Shown: positions 1 to 5,592, numbered from the stretch's first letter. The stretch: 7,615 bases of DNA from Clostridia bacterium (GCA_017399515.1 JAFQBZ010000181.1:1-7615); one strand, 5' to 3'. Notes: a model not told the origin generated them from the letters alone. Numbers and translations: made by a program.

Positions 1-252
1 GAAAAAGATAAAATTGTAGATGCACAGTTTCAAACATTTGGTGGTGTTGTGGCAATTGCTTGCTCAAGCATCGCAACCACTCTTATGATTGGAAAATCAT
101 TAAAAGAAATTAGAAACATTACAACAAACACAATTTTAGAAATTGTTGGTGAAGTTCCTGAAACAAAAATGTATATCGTGCAAGCAGTTGTTAGTGCGAT
201 TTATGGTTCAGTTGATAGTTACTTCAACAAATCAGCAAAAAACGATGACTAA
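1..252 (+). CDS. IscU/NifU-like Fe-S scaffold protein, 3' part only, cysteine ligands missing
   Basis: Open from base 1 in frame 1, so this is the C-terminal 83 residues of a gene that begins outside the window; the GTG at 49 is internal. The pattern DAQFQTFGGVVAIACSS followed by GKSL matches the IscU/NifU N-domain core (family pattern D-A-x-F-x-T-x-G-C-G-x-A-I-A-S-S ... G-K-S-L), and the remainder aligns through the final helix. IscU proteins assemble Fe-S clusters on three cysteines in the cytoplasm. Here the cysteine after the T-x-G position is glycine, and the cysteine usually following K-[IV]-H near the end is replaced (KMYIVQAV). One Cys appears instead at the A-I-A-[SC] position. Classical scaffold chemistry is therefore doubtful. 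The first cysteine, if any, lies outside the window. Family assignment is good; function is uncertain. Confidence 0.75.
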   Translation, partial: EKDKIVDAQFQTFGGVVAIACSSIATTLMIGKSLKEIRNITTNTILEIVGEVPETKMYIVQAVVSAIYGSVDSYFNKSAKNDD

Positions 253-259
253 TAAAAAC

Positions 260-289
260 AAAAAGGCAGGTGCAACCTGTCTTTTTTTT
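260..289 (+). terminator. Rho-independent terminator after the IscU-like gene
   Basis: A 7-bp stem, GGCAGGT (265-271) with ACCTGTC (275-281) and one G·U pair, closes a 3-nt loop. It is flanked by an A run and followed by eight T (282-289). It starts a few bases after the stop codon and isolates the upstream gene from the next one. Confidence 0.88.
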
Positions 290-297
290 ATTTCCTA

Positions 298-326
298 TTG
301 AAATGTTAATATAATTATGTTATAAT
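298..326 (+). promoter_or_regulatory. Sigma-A-type promoter of the 316-aa gene
   Basis: The -35 TTGAAA (298-303) and a perfect -10 TATAAT (321-326) are separated by 17 bp. The expected start is near 333, giving a very short leader that carries the SD AGGGAG (334-339), 7 nt before the ATG at 347. Confidence 0.75.
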
Positions 327-346
327 AACTTGTAGGGAGTGAGTTT

Positions 347-1297
347 ATGTATTTTGAAGACTTAAATTTTTTAAATTTGCCAGCAGTAAAATTCAAAAGA
401 CCAAATGCTAAAAATTTGGATTCTTTTTACGCTGACATTTTTAAAAAGTTTAGCATTGATGAAGATAATGGAATTAAATGGAAAGATGAAGCCTATGAAG
501 CATTAATCAAAGATGATAAAGAAGCAATAGCAAGGCTTGAAAGAGAAGGTGGAAAAATTATTTTTGTTGATGATGCTATTGATGTTTTGATTGATAATTA
601 TATGCTTGAAGGTGGGTTAAGTGAAGAGGCTGCAAATTCACATAAAAGCACCATTTTAAAAGGTGGATACATAAAAGATATTGAATTTAAACATAGTCCT
701 GAACAAATTGTTTTCACGACAAAATTTGGAACTTTTAAGGCTTCAAAGTTGTCAGAAGTTTTTCCTGTTTTCAAACAGTTTCCGGGAATTGAAACAAGAG
801 ATAGACACAGCAAGTGCCACGCGGCTTCAATTGATGTTTCATCGGTTTTAATGGATAAACATAAAGTTGCAACCGGTTATGTTTATATGTTTGGTGAGGG
901 TGCAAAATATTTGCATACATGGATAGAATTAAAATTTGACGGAAGAGATTTTGTTATTGATACAACCAGAAATTTGTTTACACCGAAAAAGTTTTATTAT
1001 TATATAAGAAATATTGAAGGTCCGGTTTATAAAATTTCTCCAAAAACAATAGAAAAAGAAATGCATATACTTGAATATTTAACTCATCATAATGATTGGC
1101 TTTCAAAACTTTATCTTTCAAACCGTCATCAGGCACTTCAAGTTTATAAAATTTTGAAGGCTGAAGAAGAACGCGAGAAGATGCAAGACCCATTATATCA
1201 AGCAGCAAAACACTTTAGAGAGTCTATGATTGCTGCAGATAAAAGAGATAAAGGTTCAAAGAAAAAATCAAAAACCGAGCCGTCACAAATGCAATAA
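347..1297 (+). CDS. Putative transglutaminase-like cysteine hydrolase, 316 aa
   Basis: I do not recognise a named family. The middle of the protein carries what looks like a transglutaminase-type catalytic set in the right order: C157 followed by H158, H190 in a Y-L-H-T-W-I-E-L strand, and D205 in F-V-I-D-T-T. In that superfamily (transglutaminases, related peptidases and peptide N-glycanases) a Cys nucleophile, a His on a β-strand and an Asp on the next strand form the triad. Residues 1-150 have no recognisable motif and are charged. Residues 230-316 look helical and end in a Lys-rich, disordered-looking tail. No signal peptide or membrane segment is visible, so it is probably cytoplasmic. 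The start is supported by a good SD and promoter just upstream. It stands alone after a terminator; no clear terminator separates it from the GtrA-family gene 60 nt downstream. The substrate is unknown. Confidence 0.55.
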   Translation: MYFEDLNFLNLPAVKFKRPNAKNLDSFYADIFKKFSIDEDNGIKWKDEAYEALIKDDKEAIARLEREGGKIIFVDDAIDVLIDNYMLEGGLSEEAANSHKSTILKGGYIKDIEFKHSPEQIVFTTKFGTFKASKLSEVFPVFKQFPGIETRDRHSKCHAASIDVSSVLMDKHKVATGYVYMFGEGAKYLHTWIELKFDGRDFVIDTTRNLFTPKKFYYYIRNIEGPVYKISPKTIEKEMHILEYLTHHNDWLSKLYLSNRHQALQVYKILKAEEEREKMQDPLYQAAKHFRESMIAADKRDKGSKKKSKTEPSQMQ

Positions 1298-1321
1298 AAC
1301 ATAAAGTATTAATATTTTTTG

Positions 1322-1351
1322 TTGACTTAAATTTTGCATTTGGGGTAAAAT
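1322..1351 (+). promoter_or_regulatory. Promoter abutting the GtrA-family start codon
   Basis: TTGACT (1322-1327) and TAAAAT (1346-1351) are 18 bp apart. The -10 ends only 6 nt before the ATG at 1358, so the predicted transcription start is at or next to the start codon. An in-frame TAA lies inside the -10 (1346-1348), which rules out an upstream start for the protein. Confidence 0.6.
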
Positions 1352-1357
1352 TTTGGT

Positions 1358-1816
1358 ATGGAAAATAAAAAGGATAGATTTGAATTTGCAAGGTTCTTTT
1401 TTGTTGGGTGCTTAACTACGCTGCTTGACATGTTTGTTATGGGTGTGATTTTGTATCTATTTGATTCAAGTTTATATCCAAATTTTTACAATGTTTGGTT
1501 TGGGCAGGCAGGTGAGCCAAGCACAACTGCAACTGTTATTGGAACAGGTGTTGGCTTTATGCTTGGAATTATTGCAAGTTATCTGCTATCAATTTTTTAT
1601 GTTTATAAAGACAAGGGAAATTCAAGAACGCTAAAGGGTGCAGTTTTATTTTTTGCACTTGCCATTGGTGGAATGGCACTCAATATGGCAGGAATGTGGC
1701 TTGGGTATGACATTATTGGAATAAATGAATGGGTGACAAAAATTGTGATGACGCTTATCACATTGTTTTACAATTATTATTCTCGAAAAATCTTTATTTT
1801 TAAAAAATCAAAATAA
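1358..1816 (+). CDS. GtrA-family four-helix membrane protein
   Basis: The 152-aa protein has four hydrophobic segments at roughly 10-35, 58-82, 93-116 and 124-141, and the GtrA signature layout. This is an F-x-R-F-x-x-V-G start (FARFFFVG), a second helix entering S-Y-L-L-S-x-x-Y-V-Y, and a C-terminal Y-N-Y-Y-S-R-K-x-F-I-F-K motif. GtrA/DPMS-related proteins (Pfam GtrA) act in the cytoplasmic membrane, where several are thought to move or organise polyprenyl-linked sugars for surface polysaccharide or teichoic acid glycosylation. The loop between helices 1 and 2 (about 36-57) is longer than in minimal members. There is no glycosyltransferase partner next to it, so the pathway cannot be named. 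There is no normal SD: the closest G run (1342-1345) lies 12 nt from the ATG. It converges with tdk. Confidence 0.85.
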   Translation: MENKKDRFEFARFFFVGCLTTLLDMFVMGVILYLFDSSLYPNFYNVWFGQAGEPSTTATVIGTGVGFMLGIIASYLLSIFYVYKDKGNSRTLKGAVLFFALAIGGMALNMAGMWLGYDIIGINEWVTKIVMTLITLFYNYYSRKIFIFKKSK

Positions 1817-1845
1817 AAAACACGCTGTTAGTTTGGCGTGTTTTT
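1816..1845. terminator. Bidirectional terminator shared by the GtrA-family gene and tdk
   Basis: The stem AAAAACACGC (1816-1825) pairs with GCGTGTTTTT (1836-1845) around a 10-nt loop. A T-rich run follows on the + strand, and the minus strand reads into T's as well. The GtrA-family stop codon touches the left arm, and the tdk stop codon (1828-1830) lies in the loop, so one element ends both convergent transcripts. Confidence 0.8.
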
Positions 1846-2430
1846 CTTTTGTTCATTTTTAAGTTTAATGAAACAGTCATAACAAAGTGCTTTATATCTC
1901 TCGTTTCCACCAATTTCAATAATTGAGCCGCGAGTGACAATTCTTCCATTTGAAAGTCTTGCGTTAATGTTTGCTTTTCTGCCACAAGCACAAATTGATT
2001 TAAGTTCAACAATTGAGTCTGCAATTTCAATCAAACGCTTGCTGCCTTCAAAAAGTTTTGTTCTAAAATCTGTTTTTAAACCATAGCACAAAACCGGAAC
2101 ATAAGCAGTTAGTTCTTTCAGTTGATTTATATGTGATTCGGTGCAAAATTGACATTCATCTAAAATGATGACACCGATAGGGTTTTGTTTATTATGCTTT
2201 TTGAATAAGGTTTTAAGGTTTGTTTTTGATGAAAAACCAATGGCTTCCGCTTCAAGACCTATTCTGCTTTTGACAAACTTTTTGCCATCGTGGTCATCAC
2301 GAGTGTCTTTGTCTGGTTTTAACAAAAGCACATTATAGCCTTGTTGTTCGTAGTTAAATTTTGCCATAAGCGCTTGAGCAGATTTAGAGCAGCCCATAGC
2401 ACCATATTTAAAATAAAGTTTAAATGACAT
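1828..2430 (-). CDS. tdk: Thymidine kinase, type II (TK1-like)
   Basis: The 200-aa cytoplasmic enzyme phosphorylates thymidine to dTMP with ATP in the pyrimidine salvage pathway. Visible features in order are a P-loop region G-A-M-G-C-S-K-S (10-17), the Walker B/catalytic segment I-I-L-D-E-C-Q-F with E92 as expected base, the Y-G-L-K-T-D-F strand (116-122), a structural zinc site made of C147-x-C149 and C183-x2-C186, and the lasso segment ending G-G-N-E-R-Y. Length and order are normal for bacterial TK. The unusual point is Ser at position 15, where the P-loop normally has Gly before the Lys (G-x-x-x-x-G-K-[ST]). The start is set by SD AGGTGG (2440-2445 on the complementary strand), 9 nt upstream of the ATG. 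It is the only minus-strand gene here and is divergent from the YtxH-like gene. Confidence 0.93.
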   Translation of the reverse strand: MSFKLYFKYGAMGCSKSAQALMAKFNYEQQGYNVLLLKPDKDTRDDHDGKKFVKSRIGLEAEAIGFSSKTNLKTLFKKHNKQNPIGVIILDECQFCTESHINQLKELTAYVPVLCYGLKTDFRTKLFEGSKRLIEIADSIVELKSICACGRKANINARLSNGRIVTRGSIIEIGGNERYKALCYDCFIKLKNEQKKNTPN

Positions 2431-2465
2431 AAGCGTGTTCCACCTAAAAATTTATTTCTAAATTC

Positions 2466-2494
2466 ATTTTAAAACTTAAATTTTGTGAAATCAA
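2466..2494 (-). promoter_or_regulatory. Candidate tdk promoter
   Basis: On the minus strand TTGATT (2489-2494) and TAAAAT (2466-2471) are spaced by 17 bp. The expected start near 2459 leaves a leader of about 30 nt containing the tdk SD. The region is very AT-rich, so chance matches are possible. Confidence 0.5.
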
Positions 2495-2523
2495 TAATAA
2501 ATCATAAATTTTTCAAATTTTAT

Positions 2524-2537
2524 TATAATTGTATAAA
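2524..2537 (+). promoter_or_regulatory. Possible -10 elements of the YtxH-like gene
   Basis: TATAAT (2524-2529) and TATAAA (2532-2537) are the only good -10 candidates ahead of this gene. Neither has a convincing -35 at 16-18 bp; a TTTCAA lies 15 bp ahead of the second. Position in the divergent gap with tdk makes a promoter here likely, but the exact element is uncertain. Confidence 0.35.
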
Positions 2538-2564
2538 CTTGTCGAAAATGCACACAATAAGTGC

Positions 2565-2570
2565 AGGAGG
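2565..2570 (+). promoter_or_regulatory. SD that fixes the start of the YtxH-like gene
   Basis: A perfect AGGAGG sits 7 nt ahead of the ATG at 2578. The longer reading from 2485 has no SD and would begin upstream of the candidate promoter, so it is not used. Confidence 0.85.
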
Positions 2571-2577
2571 TATTTCA

Positions 2578-2880
2578 ATGGAAAATTATTGCAGAGGTGC
2601 TATGCTTGGGCTTGTTTCAGGTATGGTTATCGGTGGAATTCTTGTGGCTAAACATAAAAATTTAGCAGCAAAAATTAGAAAAGGACTTGGAATTGCAGAA
2701 GAAAAAATGCAAGAAGCCAAAGAGTTTATTGAAGAGAAAATTGAAGAAACAAAAATGGAATTTTCAAGTGATTGTGGTGCTGGTGGTGATTGCTATGGAA
2801 ATTGCTGCGATGAAAAGTCTAATTTTGACAAATTGAAAGATTCACCAAATAAAGATTTTGGTAAAAAATCTAAAAACTAG
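2578..2880 (+). CDS. YtxH-like small membrane-anchored protein with Cys-rich segment
   Basis: This 100-aa protein has a glycine-rich hydrophobic helix at about 7-24 (G-A-M-L-G-L-V-S-G-M-V-I-G-G-I-L-V-A), then a basic stretch and an amphipathic, Glu/Lys-rich helix at about 28-62 likely to form a coiled coil. That architecture matches the YtxH-like/general-stress small proteins common in Bacillota, whose molecular role is poorly known. Unlike typical members it then has C66, C72, C76 and C77 in a short Gly/Asp-rich stretch, plus C5 near the N-terminus, suggesting metal binding or redox pairing (inference). The tail is Lys/Asn-rich. The protein is predicted to sit in the cytoplasmic membrane. 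It ends with TAG, the only such stop in the window. No hairpin terminator is seen before ruvX. Confidence 0.7.
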   Translation: MENYCRGAMLGLVSGMVIGGILVAKHKNLAAKIRKGLGIAEEKMQEAKEFIEEKIEETKMEFSSDCGAGGDCYGNCCDEKSNFDKLKDSPNKDFGKKSKN

Positions 2881-2890
2881 GCAAAAAAAT

Positions 2891-2919
2891 TAGACAACTT
2901 ATTTAATTTGTGTTATTAT
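2891..2919 (+). promoter_or_regulatory. Extended -10 promoter of ruvX
   Basis: TAGACA (2891-2896) and TATTAT (2914-2919) have a 17-bp spacer. A TG dinucleotide one base ahead of the -10 (2911-2912) makes it an extended -10. The start is expected near 2926. Confidence 0.5.
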
Positions 2920-2938
2920 TCATTTGTAGATAGTTAAT

Positions 2939-2944
2939 AAGGGG
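2939..2944 (+). promoter_or_regulatory. SD that selects the GTG start of ruvX
   Basis: AAGGGG lies 8 nt ahead of the GTG at 2953. The earlier in-frame GTG at 2944 overlaps this SD and cannot use it, so the later GTG is preferred. Confidence 0.75.
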
Positions 2945-2952
2945 TGCTAGAA

Positions 2953-3375
2953 GTGAAAATTATCGCACTAGATATTGGAACAGTTAGAATTGGTGTTGCA
3001 ACTTCTGACATTATGGAGATAATTGCATCTGCATATGAGTCATATAGAAGAAAAAACACTGATGAAGATGTTAAACATATCGCACAACTTGTTAGCAGTC
3101 TAAATGCTGGGCTTGTCGTGATTGGTTTGCCATTAAAAATGGACGGAACTGAAGGGCAGAGCGTTGAAATGGCAAAAAATTTTGGCGAAGAACTTGCTAA
3201 AGTTGTTTCCGTTCCTATTTGCTATCAAGACGAACGACTCTCAACCGTAACAGCTCAAAAAATTCTTATCGAGTCTGGAATGAGACGCGAAAAGAGAAAA
3301 GATAAAGTTGATAGTCTAGCAGCAACAATTATTTTGCAAACATACCTTGATAAAAAATCAAATTTAAAAGTATGA
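2953..3375 (+). CDS. ruvX: RuvX/YqgF-family Holliday junction resolvase-like protein
   Basis: The 140-aa RNase H-fold protein of the YqgF family has been linked to Holliday-junction resolution and to 16S rRNA 5' end maturation as a putative nuclease. All hallmark segments are present: first strand A-L-D-I-G-T (D7) followed by R-I-G-V-A, the V-I-G-L-P strand with downstream G-x-x-G-x-x-S, Y-Q-D-E-R-L-S-T (D93, E94) and D-K-V-D-S-L-A-A (D120) at the start of the last helix. The acidic active-site set looks intact and length is normal (about 140). I use the GTG at 2953, which gives the canonical M-K-I-I-A-L-D-I-G N-terminus. In many Bacillota this gene lies between ireB (DUF965) and a DUF1292 gene; the DUF1292 neighbour is kept here 39 nt downstream, but ireB is not upstream. 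Confidence 0.93.
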   Translation: MKIIALDIGTVRIGVATSDIMEIIASAYESYRRKNTDEDVKHIAQLVSSLNAGLVVIGLPLKMDGTEGQSVEMAKNFGEELAKVVSVPICYQDERLSTVTAQKILIESGMRREKRKDKVDSLAATIILQTYLDKKSNLKV

Positions 3376-3414
3376 TTTGCGCTAAAAAATTAAGAGTTAG
3401 GAGAGAGTAAAATT

Positions 3415-3762
3415 ATGGCAGATGAAGAAAAATTACAAGACGAAAACCTTCCAGAATCAATGGAACATATGGAAAATGACGATGATGATATCGTTACATT
3501 GCTTTCAGCAGAAGGTGAAGAAATTGATTTCGTTGAAATCGCAGGTATCGCATACAAGGGTTCATTCTATGCAATTTTGCAACCAGTTGAACTTTTAGAT
3601 GGTATGGATGATGACGAAGCATTAGTATTCAAAGTAACAAGAGGCAAAGATGGCGAAGACAAGTTCGAAATCGAACTTGATGACAGCATCATCGATGCAG
3701 TTTTTGCTGAATACAACAAACTTCTTGATGAAGCAATCGCTGGCGAAAACGCAGGTGAATAA
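3415..3762 (+). CDS. DUF1292 family protein (YrzB-like)
   Basis: A very acidic 115-aa cytoplasmic protein. Residues about 24-105 match the DUF1292 pattern: D-I-V-T-L-x-x-x-x-G-x-E-x-D-F, then Y-K-G-S-F-Y-A-I-L-Q-P, an E-A-L-V-F-K-V strand, and a final D-S-I-I-D-A-V-F-A-E-Y-N-K-L helix. Its biochemical role is unknown. It is recurrently found directly after ruvX in Bacillota, which is also the case here, so it is probably cotranscribed with it. The N-terminal 23 residues and the tail are Glu/Asp-rich extensions. SD AGGAGA (3399-3404) precedes the ATG by 10 nt. Codons ending in C (AAC, GAC, ATC, TTC) are frequent, as in rpsB and tsf, suggesting good expression. A terminator follows. Confidence 0.88.
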   Translation: MADEEKLQDENLPESMEHMENDDDDIVTLLSAEGEEIDFVEIAGIAYKGSFYAILQPVELLDGMDDDEALVFKVTRGKDGEDKFEIELDDSIIDAVFAEYNKLLDEAIAGENAGE

Positions 3763-3773
3763 TAACAAATTTT

Positions 3774-3808
3774 AAAAGAGCAGGTTTATGCCTGTTCTTT
3801 TTTTTGTG
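3774..3808 (+). terminator. Terminator closing the ruvX–DUF1292 unit
   Basis: The left arm AAGAGCAGG pairs with CCTGTTCTT (one G·U) around a TTTATG loop and runs into a long T tract. It begins about 12 nt after the DUF1292 stop codon. Confidence 0.87.
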
Positions 3809-3837
3809 ATTATTTTATAAATATATTAAAAAAACTA

Positions 3838-3866
3838 TTGCCAAAATTGTTTTTATGTGGTAAAAT
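3838..3866 (+). promoter_or_regulatory. Extended -10 promoter of rpsB–tsf
   Basis: TTGCCA (3838-3843), a 17-bp spacer and TAAAAT (3861-3866), with TGG directly ahead of the -10 (TG at 3858-3859), form an extended -10 promoter. The start is expected near 3873, giving a leader of about 115 nt before rpsB. Confidence 0.65.
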
Positions 3867-3872
3867 TTCGCT

Positions 3873-3970
3873 ATCACACATTTGTGGTGATGTTTTTAGT
3901 GTTGCACAAAATTAAAATTTTTCAGTGATTTTGTGTTCTAAAAGCAGTTGACCCACAAAGAGGGATAAAC
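3873..3970 (+). promoter_or_regulatory. Structured rpsB leader with two or three hairpins
   Basis: Three inverted repeats lie between the promoter and the rpsB SD. The first is ATCAC (3873-3877) with GTGAT (3887-3891), with inner pairs and one bulge. The second is a perfect 8-bp CACAAAAT (3905-3912) with ATTTTGTG (3928-3935) around 15 nt. The third is a short CCC (3952-3954) with GGG (3962-3964) just ahead of the SD AGGAGA (3974-3979). No T tract follows, so these are not terminators. Ribosomal protein leaders often bind their own product to limit translation; that S2 acts here is inference. Confidence 0.4.
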
Positions 3971-3988
3971 AAAAGGAGAATAAAAATT

Positions 3989-4795
3989 ATGGCAGTTGTA
4001 TCAATGAAACAACTTCTCGAGGCTGGTGTTCATTTTGGTCACCCAACAAGAAAATGGTGTCCAAAAATGAAAAAATACATTTTCACCGCAAGAAATGATA
4101 TCTATATCCTTGACCTCGAAAAAACTGTTACTTTAATTGACGAAGCATACGCATTTGTTAAGTCAGTTGTTGAAGCAGGCGGAAACATCCTCTTCGTAGG
4201 AACAAAGAAACAAGCAAAAGACGCAGTTATCGAAGAAGCACAAAGAGCAGGTATGTTCTATATGGGTAACCGTTGGCTTGGTGGTACTCTTACAAACTTC
4301 AAAACAATTAGAAGTAGAGTAGACAGACTTTCAAAATTAAATCAAATGGAAACAACAGGTGAATTCGACCTTCTTCCAAAGAAAGAAGTTCTTGAACTCA
4401 AGGCTGAAAGACAAAAACTCGAAGATAACCTTGGCGGTATCAAAGAAATGAGAAGTCTTCCTGCAGCATTATTTGTTGTTGACCCTGGCAAAGAATACAT
4501 TGCAGTTCGTGAAGCAAAGAGCCTTGGAATTCCTATCGTTGCTCTTGTTGACACAAACTGTGATCCAGATGATGTTGACTATGTTATTCCTGGAAACGAC
4601 GACGCTATTCGTGCTGTTAAACTTATTGCTGGTGCTATGGCTGACGCTTGTATCGAAGCAAGAGAAGGCGCTGAAGGACCTGCAAAAATTAAAGAAGCAG
4701 AAGCAGAGGCTGAGGCTGCTGCAAATCCTGCTCAAGAAGAAGTTAAGGCTGAAGAAATCGTTGAAGAAGCAAAAACTGAAGAAGTTAACGCTTAA
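3989..4795 (+). CDS. rpsB: 30S ribosomal protein S2
   Basis: A 268-aa component of the small ribosomal subunit, bound late in assembly on the 16S rRNA head-body junction and needed for S1 docking in bacteria that have it. The S2 core is unmistakable: M-K-Q-L-L-E-A-G-V-H-F-G-H near the N-terminus (6-18), R-x-x-I-Y-I-L-D-L-E-K-T, F-V-G-T-K-K-Q-A (69-76), N-R-W-L-G-G-T-L-T-N (94-103), and the late P-I-V-A-L-V-D-T-N-C-D-P and P-G-N-D-D-A-I-R segments. The last 35 residues are an Ala/Glu/Lys low-complexity tail, a common variable extension. The start has SD AGGAGA 9 nt upstream. Abundant C-ending codons fit high expression. It is followed by tsf after 31 nt without a terminator, the usual two-gene core. 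Confidence 0.98.
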   Translation: MAVVSMKQLLEAGVHFGHPTRKWCPKMKKYIFTARNDIYILDLEKTVTLIDEAYAFVKSVVEAGGNILFVGTKKQAKDAVIEEAQRAGMFYMGNRWLGGTLTNFKTIRSRVDRLSKLNQMETTGEFDLLPKKEVLELKAERQKLEDNLGGIKEMRSLPAALFVVDPGKEYIAVREAKSLGIPIVALVDTNCDPDDVDYVIPGNDDAIRAVKLIAGAMADACIEAREGAEGPAKIKEAEAEAEAAANPAQEEVKAEEIVEEAKTEEVNA

Positions 4796-4826
4796 ATTTA
4801 ATTTTTAATATAAGGAGAATAAAATT

Positions 4827-5474
4827 ATGTCATTATCAGAAGATATCAAAACACTTCGTGAACAAACAGGTGCAGGTATGCTTGATTGCAAAAAAGCACT
4901 TGAACAAAATAATGGAGATATGGACAAGGCTGCAGACTGGCTCCGTGAACAAGGTATTGCTAAGGCTGCTAAAAAGCAATCAAGAATTGCTGCTGAAGGT
5001 TCAGTTTTCTTATATAACCACATGAACGGTAAGATTGGCGTTATGCTTGAACTTAACTGCGAATCTGATTTCGTTGCTAAAAACGAAGACTTCCAAGCAC
5101 TTGGACACGACATCTGCTTACACATTGCAGCAAATGCTCCAAAATATGTAAGAAGAGAAGAAGTTGAGGCTAGTGATCTTGAAAAAGAAAGAGAAATCTT
5201 AAGAGCACAAGTTATCAACGAAGGCAAGCCAGAGGCTATGGCTGATAAAATTGTTGACGGAAAAATCAGCAAATTCTACAAAGAAGTTTGTTTGCTTGAA
5301 CAACCATTTGTTAAGAATCCTGATATCACTGTTGAACAACTTATCAACGATTCAATCTTAAAGATTGGTGAAAAAATCACAGTTAGAAGATTTGCTAGAT
5401 TTGTTATGGGTGAAGGTCTTGAAAAGAAGAACGAAAACTTCGCTGAAGAAATCGATAAGCAAATGAAGGCTTAA
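4827..5474 (+). CDS. tsf: Elongation factor Ts (short form)
   Basis: The guanine-nucleotide exchange factor for EF-Tu, acting in the cytoplasm to regenerate EF-Tu·GTP during elongation. Residues 1-50 form the N-terminal UBA-like domain (L-R-E-Q-T-G-A-G-M-L-D-C-K-K-A-L). The central core carries E-S-D-F-V-A-K-N-E-D-F (79-89), which corresponds to the EF-Tu-contacting T-D-F-V-A-K motif. The end has I-T-V-R-R-F-A-R-F. At 215 aa it is the short version, with a single core repeat as in several Gram-positives and Thermus, rather than the about 280-aa E. coli type. SD AGGAGA (4813-4818) is 8 nt from the ATG and nearly identical in context to that of rpsB. The unit ends at a UUCG-loop terminator, so the usual next gene pyrH is not cotranscribed and is absent here. 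Confidence 0.98.
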   Translation: MSLSEDIKTLREQTGAGMLDCKKALEQNNGDMDKAADWLREQGIAKAAKKQSRIAAEGSVFLYNHMNGKIGVMLELNCESDFVAKNEDFQALGHDICLHIAANAPKYVRREEVEASDLEKEREILRAQVINEGKPEAMADKIVDGKISKFYKEVCLLEQPFVKNPDITVEQLINDSILKIGEKITVRRFARFVMGEGLEKKNENFAEEIDKQMKA

Positions 5475-5484
5475 TTTTGAAATT

Positions 5485-5513
5485 AAAAACACAGGTTCGC
5501 CTGTGTTTTTTTT
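5485..5513 (+). terminator. UUCG-loop terminator after tsf
   Basis: ACACAGG (5489-5495) and CCTGTGT (5500-5506) form a perfect stem around a TTCG loop, extended by A/T pairs on both sides and followed by a T run (5506-5513). It ends the rpsB–tsf transcript 10 nt after the tsf stop. Confidence 0.92.
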
Positions 5514-5542
5514 GTAATGAAATTAGAGTTTTTTAGTCGTTA

Positions 5543-5570
5543 TTGACAAAATGAGCAAATGGGTTATAAT
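5543..5570 (+). promoter_or_regulatory. Perfect-hexamer promoter of the 100-aa gene
   Basis: Both hexamers are perfect: TTGACA (5543-5548) and TATAAT (5565-5570), spaced by 16 bp. It has the best hexamers in the window. The start is expected near 5577, leaving about 16 nt of leader that is mostly the SD AAGGGGG (5582-5588). Confidence 0.85.
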
Positions 5571-5592
5571 TAATTTTGTTTAAGGGGGAATT

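Noticed and set aside
1300..1322. Possible terminator after the 316-aa gene (AAAGTATT/AATATTTT)
   Set aside because: The repeat is all A/T with one G·U and has essentially no loop, so it would not form a stable hairpin.
2485..2577. 31-residue N-terminal extension of the YtxH-like protein from an upstream ATG
   Set aside because: No SD at 2485, it would start upstream of the candidate -10 elements, and a perfect AGGAGG precedes the ATG at 2578.
2944..2952. Upstream GTG start for ruvX adding three residues
   Set aside because: It overlaps the SD itself; the GTG at 2953 has correct spacing and yields the canonical family N-terminus.
3948..3976. TTGACC as a -35 of a second rpsB promoter
   Set aside because: Nothing resembling a -10 lies 16-18 bp downstream; the SD region is there instead.
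4473..4808. 111-aa + strand reading frame overlapping the end of rpsB
   Set aside because: It is a shifted reading of the rpsB Ala/Glu-rich tail, giving Leu/Lys low complexity with no SD.
4805..5272. 155-aa minus-strand reading frame opposite tsf
   Set aside because: It is antisense to a highly conserved gene, Ser/Leu-rich without motifs, and lacks promoter or SD support.
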